DNA of 24,327 nucleotides from a virus. Each line of letters opens with the position of its first letter. Position 1 is the first letter of the stretch. The notes under the pieces were generated by a model, which saw nothing but the letters and a program-made list of their open reading frames with translations, ran no database searches and was not told the DNA's origin. The DNA lies in IMG/VR virus record IMGVR_UViG_3300027779_000152, positions 1-24,327 of that record; one strand, written 5' to 3'. Below are positions 1-6,373 of the stretch, piece by piece. The position numbers and the translations under genes are program-made.

Positions 1-912
1 ACTACTGTAGTAGATTTTAATTTTGATGCGGCAACAACTTCAACTGCAATGAGTATATCCGCAGATGGACTTGTTACAGGTACGGCCTTTAAAGTTGATA
101 GTGATTCTTCTGATACTGGTACAAGAAGTATTGCAAGTATAATTCAAAATCATTCCTCCGCAGTTGGTGCTACTGCACTTACAGTACAAGCTGATGCTGG
201 CAGAGGAATATTTATTAATACTGATCTTGCGGCCGGTGGATATGCACTTGAAATTGATGCAGAAATAACCACAACAAATACCGCCAAGATTGCAGCTATT
301 AGCACTAGTGGAACAACATTAGAAGTATCCTCTGTTGGTGTATTAACAGGAAAAGTTATTGATGTTACAGCCGATGCCGCCACTACTGGTACTGGTATTA
401 ATATGTCAATGGACGGATTAACTACTGGTGCAATGATGGCTCTTACTTCAGATTCTGCTGATACTGGAACAAGAACTTTAGTAACGATTACAAATGATAA
501 TGCCTTGGCAGTCGCGGCAGTTCCACTTGTAGTAACACAAGATTCTACGAATTGTGTAGCAAAATTTGTAGGAACATCAACAATAGTTGTTCCAGTTGGA
601 ACAACTTCCAATAGAGGTCCTTCTGTACAGGGTGGTATAAGATATAATACTACAACAAGTTCTTTTGAAGGATATAGTGGAGCAACATGGGCCGGTCTTG
701 GTGGACTTATTGATGTTGATCAAGATACAAAAATTCTTGCAGAAACATCAGCGGGAGCAGATAATGATGATTTAGATTTTTATACTCAAGGAACACAACG
801 GATGAAAATTGATGAAACCGGCGCAACAACAATTACAGGAAAATTAAGTGTTAAGGGTGGATATTCAGCGTATCATCAAATGACGCATGCCACATTGGCA
901 TTAGGATTATAA
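1..912 (+). CDS. Virion structural / tail-fibre-like protein, C-terminal part (5' end outside window)
   Basis: The frame is open from base 1, so the gene begins upstream; the first in-window ATG (49) is internal. The visible ~303 residues are Thr/Ser/Ala/Gly-rich and beta-predicted. They contain two copies of a ~60-residue unit built around DGLxTG...SDSxDTGTR (bases about 10-189 and 358-546). The C-terminal part has GGIRYNTTTSSFEGYSGATW and then a GTQRMKIDETGATTITG segment. Such phrases are usual at the ends of phage fibre or appendage proteins, where a trimeric shaft leads into a small head domain. No chaperone or peptidase motif is seen at the end. It is followed after 48 bp by a late-promoter-like AATAAATA and the next structural gene. 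The role as a distal tail or capsid fibre is inferred from composition and neighbours; the receptor-binding part cannot be identified. Confidence 0.75.
   Translation, partial: TTVVDFNFDAATTSTAMSISADGLVTGTAFKVDSDSSDTGTRSIASIIQNHSSAVGATALTVQADAGRGIFINTDLAAGGYALEIDAEITTTNTAKIAAISTSGTTLEVSSVGVLTGKVIDVTADAATTGTGINMSMDGLTTGAMMALTSDSADTGTRTLVTITNDNALAVAAVPLVVTQDSTNCVAKFVGTSTIVVPVGTTSNRGPSVQGGIRYNTTTSSFEGYSGATWAGLGGLIDVDQDTKILAETSAGADNDDLDFYTQGTQRMKIDETGATTITGKLSVKGGYSAYHQMTHATLALGL
10..546 (+). repeat. Two-copy ~60-residue protein repeat inside the fibre-like gene
   Basis: Copy one is about 10-189 and copy two about 358-546, offset by about 348 bases. Both read DAATT-T-MS-DGL-TG followed by SDS-DTGTR and then a hydrophobic beta stretch ending in VQAD or VTQD. 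At DNA level the copies have diverged, so this is an old internal duplication in a shaft-like structure and not a recent tandem repeat. Confidence 0.65.
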
Positions 913-918
913 TAAATA
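911..918 (+). promoter_or_regulatory. Possible late promoter (AATAAATA, 7/8 to T4-type TATAAATA)
   Basis: The AATAAATA octamer sits 42 bp before the ATG of the next gene and overlaps the stop codon of the fibre-like gene. One mismatch to the T4 late -10 element read by the phage sigma factor gp55. AT-rich surroundings make a chance match possible. Confidence 0.4.
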
Positions 919-960
919 GTATTGAAAAACCAATTATAACAAGATAAAGGAGAACACCAA

Positions 961-1311
961 ATGGCAATTCCCAGCGGATCTGGAACGGAAGTACTAAAGA
1001 ACGCATTGTTCACCGTCACCGATACAACAGAAGCCAAACTGATTGATGGTGTTGCGAACCACGTATATACCGTTATAAGTATTTCGGTTTGTGAAACCGC
1101 AGGAGCAGCTGAAATTTTTAACTTGTTCATAGCTGATGACGGCGGTGCAACAGATTATGAAATTCTTTCAGATACATCAGTAAATGCAAATAAAACTTTT
1201 ATATTCAATGACCGGGTCGTATTAACAGGAACGGATGAATTAATATTTAAATCTAATGCAACTTGTGACATTGACATCGTGGTATCATATATCGATCAGG
1301 ACTGGAGTTAA
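961..1311 (+). CDS. Small beta-rich virion structural protein (116 aa), unnamed
   Basis: Family not recognised with certainty. The ATG is preceded by a good ribosome-binding site (AAAGGAGAA). The protein alternates hydrophobic and polar residues throughout, with segments such as HVYTVISISVCE, IFNLFIADDG and DIDIVVSYIDQDW, which suggests a single beta-sandwich domain of the decoration or appendage kind. There is no signal peptide or membrane segment. The plan (a strand pair near hYTVISISVCE and a final DIDIVVSYID strand) looks like the N- and C-terminal parts of the two Cys/Tyr-repeat proteins just downstream, which share KTWIAYGVCK and WLYYEEE strands. The three genes may therefore come from one fold family. 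Position between fibre-like genes supports a virion component; function unknown. Confidence 0.65.
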   Translation: MAIPSGSGTEVLKNALFTVTDTTEAKLIDGVANHVYTVISISVCETAGAAEIFNLFIADDGGATDYEILSDTSVNANKTFIFNDRVVLTGTDELIFKSNATCDIDIVVSYIDQDWS

Positions 1312-1314
1312 CAC

Positions 1315-1917
1315 ATGGCAAGAGGTAAAACAGGAGAAATAGGAGCACACGCACAAAAAATATTTAAAGCCTCTATTGCTGGTGCATCATTGCCGTCAAT
1401 TTCAGCCTCTAGTGTTCCAAAACATAAAACTTGGATAGCGTATGGAGTTTGTAAAACCGTTGAGGCCGCGGCTTATGCTATACAGACCGCCCAGACAACA
1501 GCTGTTGCAACATCAACTGTAACTACTAGAGGTGAAGCCGAATCTGGTGCAGACAGCGGAACCGGTGGTGGAACAGAAGGCGCTGCAGATAGTGGAACCG
1601 CTGGTGGAGTATTCTGTAATCACGGAGGTAGATATTACAGGGCACAGGGGTGTGCTAGATATTGTGCCCATTATTGTGCAAGATACTGTGCAAGATATTG
1701 TGCTCACTACTGTGCTAGATATTGTGGACTAGCGGGATACGGCTATGGTTTTGGATACGGCTATGGTTTTGGATTTGGATACGGATATGGAACAGCCAGA
1801 GGATATTCTGCAGACTGTACTGCAATTGCTGTTCATGGAAGTGGATCGTGGACCCAAATTGTTCCCGCAGGATTTACAGTAACTACATGGTTATATTACG
1901 AAGAAGAGGTTTGTTAA
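1315..1917 (+). CDS. Cys/Tyr-repeat structural protein, paralogue A (200 aa)
   Basis: Not a family I recognise. It starts 3 bp after the previous stop. Residues 1-60 (KIFKASIAGASLPSIS..KTWIAYGVC) and 165-200 (CTAIAVHGSGSWTQI...WLYYEEE) look like beta strands of one small sandwich domain. Between them is a long low-complexity insert. It comprises a Gly/Ser/Glu linker (about 70-100), a CNHGG motif (101-105), seven cysteines spaced exactly four residues apart (C113 to C137, units CARY or CAHY), and a Gly/Tyr/Phe tract (141-159, GYGYGF type). There are eleven cysteines in all. There is no signal peptide, so unless it is modified the protein is cytoplasmic until virion release. A second copy follows at once. 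The insert may be a surface-displayed, metal-binding or disulfide-bonded loop; this is inference. Confidence 0.75.
   Translation: MARGKTGEIGAHAQKIFKASIAGASLPSISASSVPKHKTWIAYGVCKTVEAAAYAIQTAQTTAVATSTVTTRGEAESGADSGTGGGTEGAADSGTAGGVFCNHGGRYYRAQGCARYCAHYCARYCARYCAHYCARYCGLAGYGYGFGYGYGFGFGYGYGTARGYSADCTAIAVHGSGSWTQIVPAGFTVTTWLYYEEEVC
1651..1725 (+). repeat. 12-bp coding tandem repeat (CARY/CAHY), six units plus a final Cys codon
   Basis: Units read TGTGCTAGATAT, TGTGCCCATTAT, TGTGCAAGATAC, TGTGCAAGATAT, TGTGCTCACTAC, TGTGCTAGATAT and then TGT. Third positions vary while Cys, Ala and Tyr are kept, and the third residue alternates Arg and His. This indicates protein-level selection on an array that may have arisen by slippage. 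Confidence 0.9.
1735..1791 (+). repeat. Gly-aromatic coding repeat (GY/GF dipeptides)
   Basis: Nineteen residues alternate Gly with Tyr or Phe. Codons are GGN followed by TAT, TAC or TTT, giving an 18-bp near-repeat (GGATACGGCTATGGTTTT) in the first part. The same tract follows the Cys repeat in the paralogue. Confidence 0.85.
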
Positions 1918-1953
1918 GGCAACCCAAATAAACACATAAGGAGTTAAAATTTT

Positions 1954-2562
1954 ATGTCAGGTATTGTAGGAAAAAAAGGCAGGACTGGCGAAGTTGAGGG
2001 GGTTGTATTTAAAGCTTCCATTAATACTACATCTTTACCAACGATTACGACTGCTAGCGTCCCAGTAGGAAGAACTTGGATAGCACATGGAGTTTGTAAA
2101 CTTGTTGAGGCCGCTACCATGTCTATAGGTGCAACATCAACGAACACAAAGGCAACCACACTATCGATGGGGCAAGGGGGAACCGGTGGTGGAGCAGAAG
2201 GCGCTGTAGATAGTGGAACAGCAGGTGCTGTAGATAGTGGAACCAGTGGTGGAGTATTCTGTAATCACGGAGGTGGACATTACAGGGCACAGGGGTGTGC
2301 TCAATATTGTGCTCATTACTGTGCAAGATATTGTGCTCACTACTGTGCTAGATATTGTGCAAGATATTGTGGAATAGCTGGATACGGATATGGATTTGGT
2401 TATGGTTATGGCTTTGGTTTCGGTTATGGATATGGAACCGCAAGAGGATATTCTGCACAATGTAAAGCCATTGCTGTTGCGGGAAGTGCTTCGTGGACCC
2501 AAATTATACCTGCAACTTTTTCGGTTACTTCATGGTTATATTACGAAGAAGAGCAGTGTTAA
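1954..2562 (+). CDS. Cys/Tyr-repeat structural protein, paralogue B (202 aa)
   Basis: Tandem paralogue of the upstream gene with the same plan: beta-like N-terminal part (to about residue 60), Gly-rich linker, CNHGG motif (103-107), seven cysteines at four-residue spacing (C115 to C139), Gly/Tyr/Phe tract (143-161), and a beta-like C-terminal part ending WLYYEEEQC. It also has eleven cysteines at equivalent places. The linker carries a doubled unit (GAVDSGTA then GAVDSGTS) absent as a pair in paralogue A. The two DNA sequences are nearly identical across the linker end, CNHGG motif and Cys array, but clearly diverged in the N-terminal third. This suggests gene conversion or strong constraint in the middle. 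The start has a strong AAGGAG site about 10 bases upstream. Probably a virion surface component; function unknown. Confidence 0.75.
   Translation: MSGIVGKKGRTGEVEGVVFKASINTTSLPTITTASVPVGRTWIAHGVCKLVEAATMSIGATSTNTKATTLSMGQGGTGGGAEGAVDSGTAGAVDSGTSGGVFCNHGGGHYRAQGCAQYCAHYCARYCAHYCARYCARYCGIAGYGYGFGYGYGFGFGYGYGTARGYSAQCKAIAVAGSASWTQIIPATFSVTSWLYYEEEQC
2296..2370 (+). repeat. 12-bp coding tandem repeat (CAQY/CAHY/CARY), six units plus a final Cys codon
   Basis: The order of third residues is Gln, His, Arg, His, Arg, Arg. The other paralogue has Arg, His, Arg, Arg, His, Arg. Unit number is the same but unit order differs, consistent with shuffling of units within or between the arrays. Confidence 0.9.
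2380..2436 (+). repeat. Gly-aromatic coding repeat (GY/GF dipeptides), second copy
   Basis: Residues 143-161 of paralogue B. The peptide is identical to the tract in paralogue A, but it uses different synonymous codons at several places. The peptide therefore appears to be under selection rather than recently copied. Confidence 0.85.
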
Positions 2563-2573
2563 TAAATATAACG

Positions 2574-2581
2574 TATAAATA
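2574..2581 (+). promoter_or_regulatory. Late promoter, exact TATAAATA
   Basis: Exact match to the T4-type late -10 octamer, 34 bp before the ATG at 2616, followed by an ATAAT-rich leader and an AAGGAG ribosome-binding site. There is no equally good motif before the enzyme block starting at 3077. Read-through from here is the simplest way to express that block at late times (inference). Confidence 0.75.
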
Positions 2582-2615
2582 ATAATAATAATTTAATTTT
2601 TAAGGAGAAGTAAAA

Positions 2616-3047
2616 ATGGCAGATATTGCACCAGGAGCATTTAATACGTTTAGTGATATGCGTTATAAACTAATGTTGAGGTATATTGCTGAATTAGAAT
2701 TAACACAATCAACTCAAGCGCCTGATAATCCAAGAGGTTTAACTGCTGCAGAAATAACAGCATTCAAAGCGTATAGGAAAGCATGGCACGATATAGCACA
2801 TGGTGATTTAGCTGGCGTACGTACAAATGAATTCGCTGAAATGATGTTACAAGGTATAGAGTTCCCAGAGTTTCCTGAAGGATGGAGAGTAACAACCCGC
2901 TCTGTTGGAGATTTACCTCCAATTCTTTGCAAAACGGACCACCTTGATGTATATGATGCAACTCTTGAACGTGATGAGGGTGATTTCACATTTACCATCA
3001 CAGATCACCGTATCGAAGGTGAATCAGATGAAGACGGGATTGCATAA
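2616..3047 (+). CDS. Small acidic protein, possible tail-fibre assembly chaperone-like (143 aa)
   Basis: The start is fixed by AAGGAG eight bases upstream. The protein is soluble, with a helical N-terminal half and no signal or membrane segment. Residues 43-60 (TAAEITAFKAYRKAWHDI) followed by FPEFPEGW (83-90) resemble the AYRxAxRDI...FPexvxWP pattern of small phage tail-fibre assembly/chaperone proteins that are encoded right after fibre genes. The C-terminal third (FTFTITDHRIEGESDED) is acidic. Position directly after fibre-type genes fits that role. The match is from memory of the motif only; alternatively it is an uncharacterised virion protein. Confidence 0.45.
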   Translation: MADIAPGAFNTFSDMRYKLMLRYIAELELTQSTQAPDNPRGLTAAEITAFKAYRKAWHDIAHGDLAGVRTNEFAEMMLQGIEFPEFPEGWRVTTRSVGDLPPILCKTDHLDVYDATLERDEGDFTFTITDHRIEGESDEDGIA

Positions 3048-3076
3048 TCCCTACAGATTATAATGTTAAGTAAATA

Positions 3077-3598
3077 ATGGAAATTATAGATAATTTTGTG
3101 CATCAAGAAAAATTTGATGAATTACAAGATTTGATTCTTGGTGCAAATTTTTCTTGGTATTATAATTCTATGATTGATTATGCAGAGGATGTAGACAAAT
3201 TTCAGTTCATCCATGGCTTTTATACCAACCATTCCCCATGTTCTCCATATTTTCACAATTTAAATCCCGTATTGGAAATAATAAATCCAATATCATTATG
3301 GCGTATAAAAGCAAATTTACTTACGATAACACCGAATATTGTTGAAAATGATTTTCATATTGATATGGGTGGCATATCAAATGAAAAATTAAACCAATTG
3401 ACAACAGCTATTTTTTATTTGAACACTAATAATGGGTATACTGAATTTCAGGATGGAAGAATTGCAATGGAAAACACTAAAGTTAAAAGTGTTGCAAATA
3501 GATTGGTTACTTTTCCGGCTAGCTTGAGACATCGTGGAACATCATGTACAGATGAAAAAAATAGAGTTGTTATAAATTTTGATTATTTTAAAGGTTGA
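3077..3598 (+). CDS. 2OG-Fe(II) oxygenase (173 aa)
   Basis: Cupin-type non-haem iron dioxygenase that would couple 2-oxoglutarate decarboxylation to oxidation of an unknown substrate. The iron triad is visible: H94-x-D96 in FHIDMGG, and H152 in SLRHRGT. R163 in KNRVVINFDYF is placed to bind 2-oxoglutarate. Strands TTAIFYLNTNNGYTEF and VANRLVTFPA match the double-stranded beta-helix core of the prolyl-4-hydroxylase-like superfamily. The length is short but typical for phage members. The ATG has only a weak ribosome-binding site. It is the first gene of the enzyme block, six bases before the glycosyltransferase gene. Phage 2OG oxygenases are common in T4-like cyanophages, with mostly unknown substrates. 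Confidence 0.85.
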   Translation: MEIIDNFVHQEKFDELQDLILGANFSWYYNSMIDYAEDVDKFQFIHGFYTNHSPCSPYFHNLNPVLEIINPISLWRIKANLLTITPNIVENDFHIDMGGISNEKLNQLTTAIFYLNTNNGYTEFQDGRIAMENTKVKSVANRLVTFPASLRHRGTSCTDEKNRVVINFDYFKG

Positions 3599-3604
3599 TT
3601 TATT

Positions 3605-4546
3605 ATGAATAATATAAAAAATATTTTATACTATTACCACGATTCATGTGGTTTGGGTGATTTTTATCTACTATTTCCCATATTTGACGCATTAAGAACT
3701 AAGCACAAAAATGACAATATTACTTTATTATCAAATGATACAATAAAAGATATTGCATATAATAAAAAATGGTTTGATAATTATGAAAATATTGTTGACT
3801 TTGATTTTCCAATAAATCGTTTTGATAGAGTTTATAACTGGGATGTTCAAAAACAGGGTATCACTTTATTCTATCCCCCCAAAAAACATTTCTGGGAAAT
3901 TGTTTCTGAAAATTTAGATATTACATTAAATAGATCCAACTTTTCTGATATCTTTCGATTAGAGTTGACAGCCCATGAGAAAGATCAAGTGGATCAAATA
4001 CTTTCAAAAGACAAAACCAACATCGTTCTTCACACAGGACATTCCTATAAATTTCCCTATGGTAAAACTCCCGATTATGAGTGGTGGTATAATTTAACAA
4101 CAGAATTACCTGATGCTAACTTTATTCAAGTTGGTACAAAACAGGAACCACCTGTTGATAGACCTTCTAGAATAGTTCCAGATTATCATATTCATGCCGA
4201 GAATTGTATTGATTTAAGAGATGAGATTAATCTTCGACAAGTTGCATATTTGCTTGAACGCACAGATACATTTGTTGCTATTGATTCAATTGTTGCTCAT
4301 TTATCATTACATTCAAATAAAAAAGGTATTGTGATGTGGGGTAGTTCTAATTCTAACACACATGGACATGAGCACAATATAAATTTGGAAGCAATACGTC
4401 ATTGTGGTAAACCTCCTTGTATTGATTTGGGAGGCTTCATTGTTCCAAATGATCAAAATCAAAACTGTTGCCTTATGCCTGACAATGTTAAAGAAGATGT
4501 TTGGCCACTTATGGCTGAAGTAGTACATGAGATAAATTCAATATGA
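3605..4546 (+). CDS. GT9-like glycosyltransferase A (313 aa)
   Basis: Resembles glycosyltransferase family 9, the ADP-heptose:LPS heptosyltransferase superfamily with a GT-B fold. The N-terminal SCGLGDFYLLFPIFDALR (14-31) corresponds to the family's GDxxxxxPxxxALR start. IVLHTGHSYKFP (140-151) begins the second Rossmann domain. FVAIDSIVAHLS (223-234) matches the conserved DSxxxH nucleotide-sugar-binding motif (D227, H232). The Cys-containing tail (PPCIDLGG...NQNCCLMPD) is also GT9-like. It would transfer a sugar to an acceptor in the cytoplasm. The donor is unknown; a heptose is not implied. Its stop overlaps the next start as ATGA, so the two glycosyltransferases are translationally coupled and probably act on one glycan. 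Confidence 0.75.
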   Translation: MNNIKNILYYYHDSCGLGDFYLLFPIFDALRTKHKNDNITLLSNDTIKDIAYNKKWFDNYENIVDFDFPINRFDRVYNWDVQKQGITLFYPPKKHFWEIVSENLDITLNRSNFSDIFRLELTAHEKDQVDQILSKDKTNIVLHTGHSYKFPYGKTPDYEWWYNLTTELPDANFIQVGTKQEPPVDRPSRIVPDYHIHAENCIDLRDEINLRQVAYLLERTDTFVAIDSIVAHLSLHSNKKGIVMWGSSNSNTHGHEHNINLEAIRHCGKPPCIDLGGFIVPNDQNQNCCLMPDNVKEDVWPLMAEVVHEINSI

Positions 4547-5391
4547 AAAATTTATATGTCGTACATGGAGGAATGGGAAAAAATATCCTTTTCACTTCAT
4601 TAATTCCATCTCTGTGTAAAAAAGATGGAGTTGAAAAGATTTCTGTAATGTCTCCCTGGCCTTTTATATTTCGTTACAATAAACAAATTGACGGGGTTGA
4701 GCCGTTTGATAGACAGTTTGGTTGGAAATTACATCCACACCTAACAAAATATGACAACATTATTTACCACGAACCGTATTATTCTAATTATATTATAGAT
4801 GAAAACATACACATGGTAGATGATTGGGCACGGGGGTTAGACATAGAACCTGTTATCAATAAACCGCATGTGCCGATAATGAATATTAAGGACGGCCACA
4901 CATTTTATTCCATATCTCCAGATGAAACTTGTGGTCCACCTGAAAAAAAATATTGTGTAGTTCATTTTAATGGTGGATACGGGCAACAAGGTGATAATAT
5001 AATTATTCCAAGAGATTATAGACTTGATCTCGTTCAAAAATTGATATCTAAAATTAGAAAAGAATTTAATTTAGATGTGATTTGTTTTCGACTACAAACC
5101 GAGCCAAAACCATCCGATACTATAACTTTTAAAGCAAATACTGAAGACGGCCTATTAAATATACTACCAATTATTAATGATTCAGAATTTGTTATTAGTA
5201 TAGATTCTTCATTAAAACATTTAGCGGCATGTACCGATACAAAAACAATAGCTCTTTATAATAAAACAGAAACACGTCCAGAAAAGATTGGATATAGTTT
5301 TCAAACTAATCTAATGTGTGAAAATGGTATTTGTATTGATATAGATCCTAAAACTATTTTCGATACAATTGAGAAAGAGTGTTATGGATAA
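4543..5391 (+). CDS. GT9-like glycosyltransferase B (282 aa)
   Basis: A second, diverged GT-B/GT9-type protein. VVHGGMGKNILFTSLIPSL (6-24) is the N-terminal glycine loop and helix. YCVVHFNGGYGQQGD (137-151) opens the C-terminal Rossmann domain. FVISIDSSLKHLAAC (216-230) is the DSSxxH motif (D221, H226), followed by TKTIALYNKTETRPEKIGY. It is shorter than typical heptosyltransferases (about 320-350 aa). The ATGA overlap with glycosyltransferase A and the 8-base overlap with the following oxygenase place it firmly in one operon. Donor and acceptor unknown. The two copies are dissimilar enough to suggest successive sugar additions rather than a recent duplication. Confidence 0.7.
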   Translation: MKNLYVVHGGMGKNILFTSLIPSLCKKDGVEKISVMSPWPFIFRYNKQIDGVEPFDRQFGWKLHPHLTKYDNIIYHEPYYSNYIIDENIHMVDDWARGLDIEPVINKPHVPIMNIKDGHTFYSISPDETCGPPEKKYCVVHFNGGYGQQGDNIIIPRDYRLDLVQKLISKIRKEFNLDVICFRLQTEPKPSDTITFKANTEDGLLNILPIINDSEFVISIDSSLKHLAACTDTKTIALYNKTETRPEKIGYSFQTNLMCENGICIDIDPKTIFDTIEKECYG

Positions 5392-6373
5392 AGGCTCTAT
5401 ATTCACCAGAGTACATAATAGAATAAATTATATTAATTTTCAAGAGATTTTCCCTCTTAAACCAGGACTAAAGGACCGTGTAGAACTTGTTAAATTAGAT
5501 CTAGGTGAAGACTATCCAGAACCTTTCAATTATTTCGTTACTCTACATGATGTATATCTATTTCCTGAACGAGTAAAAGAATATGCGGAATCTCTGCAAT
5601 ATACAAATGCGGCCAGTATTGTGAATTATGCTCCAGTATCTCGTACTTTCGGTCCAATTTCTATTGTTGTATATGAAACTCTTACTGAAATTATCAATAA
5701 TGTTTATGGTAGGCATTTCACACATTTTCCTCTAGATTATCTCGCCATGTTTTCATTTATATCCGATGATGCAATGACTTGGCACCGGCATAATGATGGA
5801 CATTATGACATTCAAGAAAATGACGAAAAAAATTTAAACGGTGTTTTACATTTAGAAGACCATATCGGCACAGAACTTATGGTGTATAAAGATCTTCCTC
5901 ATATGACCCGTCCGCTAAGTGGGGCATCTGCTACTTTTCCAAAAGGTGCAGATTCTCATCTTAAAACAATAATCCGATCCTCTGGAAAGTGTAATACACT
6001 AACTTGTTATTATGGTCACATTTTACATAGACCCGATTATCCAAGTCTCAAAGATACGCAAAAAGGTGGTCGGTTAACTCAAAACATGTTCTATGATGAT
6101 ATGACTAGGAAATATATTGGAGATAAAAGAGAAGAATCATCAAAAAAACAGTTCGAAGCAATTGAAGATTTTATTAAATATGATACAATGAATGATTTCT
6201 TACTGACTGAGGCAACGCCGTGGAAAGATAAAAAAACGCTGAACTTAACTCACAGTACCCACCACATAAATAAAATGGATGATCCCCTATTATCAAAATA
6301 TATTAAAGCAAAAAAAGAATCAGGACTATATGATATAATATTTAAAAAGGAAAAGGAAATTGGACAAAATTAA
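5384..6373 (+). CDS. 2OG-Fe(II) oxygenase-like protein, possibly DUF6445-type (329 aa)
   Basis: I start it at ATG 5384, which overlaps the previous stop by 8 bases. An upstream in-frame TTG (5369) would overlap further and has no better ribosome-binding site. Residues 50-110 (FVTLHDVYLFPERVKEYAESL) form the helix-rich entry seen before iron/2OG folds. The triad is H136-x-D138 in TWHRHNDGHYD, then H212 or H215 in YYGHILHRPDY, and R230 in GGRLTQNMF. The strand pair GVLHLEDHIGTELMVYKD is the core beta-helix. The general pattern recalls DUF6445 proteins, which are often encoded beside tryptophan halogenases in bacteria, and the next gene here is such a halogenase. The C-terminal ~90 residues are extra and unassigned. 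Substrate unknown. Confidence 0.65.
   Translation: MDKGSIFTRVHNRINYINFQEIFPLKPGLKDRVELVKLDLGEDYPEPFNYFVTLHDVYLFPERVKEYAESLQYTNAASIVNYAPVSRTFGPISIVVYETLTEIINNVYGRHFTHFPLDYLAMFSFISDDAMTWHRHNDGHYDIQENDEKNLNGVLHLEDHIGTELMVYKDLPHMTRPLSGASATFPKGADSHLKTIIRSSGKCNTLTCYYGHILHRPDYPSLKDTQKGGRLTQNMFYDDMTRKYIGDKREESSKKQFEAIEDFIKYDTMNDFLLTEATPWKDKKTLNLTHSTHHINKMDDPLLSKYIKAKKESGLYDIIFKKEKEIGQN
6353..6362 (+). promoter_or_regulatory. Ribosome-binding site deciding a TTG start
   Basis: The sequence AAAAGGAAAAGGAAAT runs directly into TTG at 6360. No ATG or GTG lies in frame between the upstream stop (6336-6338) and the GxGxxG-like loop of the halogenase. TTG is therefore the only sensible start, and it is supported by AGGA motifs. 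It overlaps the preceding gene by 14 bases. Confidence 0.7.

Noticed and set aside
150-611. Minus-strand open frame inside the fibre-like gene
   Set aside because: Composition is a complement shadow of a Thr/Ala-rich gene; there is no ribosome-binding site and no recognisable domain.
1651-1725. CRISPR array or diversity-generating retroelement variable repeat
   Set aside because: The 12-bp units are contiguous, in frame and without spacers. No reverse transcriptase or template repeat is visible in the window.
2161-2502. Minus-strand open frame rich in Ser/Thr/Ile opposite the Cys-repeat gene
   Set aside because: It mirrors the 12-bp repeat of the + strand gene, has no ribosome-binding site, and its twin at 1513-1707 arises the same way.
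1315-2562. RiPP precursor peptides processed by the U32-like protein
   Set aside because: The proteins are about 200 residues with beta-like ends on both sides of the repeat and no leader/core layout. No radical SAM or cyclase gene was seen. Kept only as a remote alternative.
5369-5383. Upstream TTG start for the second oxygenase
   Set aside because: It would extend the overlap with the glycosyltransferase and has no better ribosome-binding site than ATG 5384, which gives the short overlap common in this operon.
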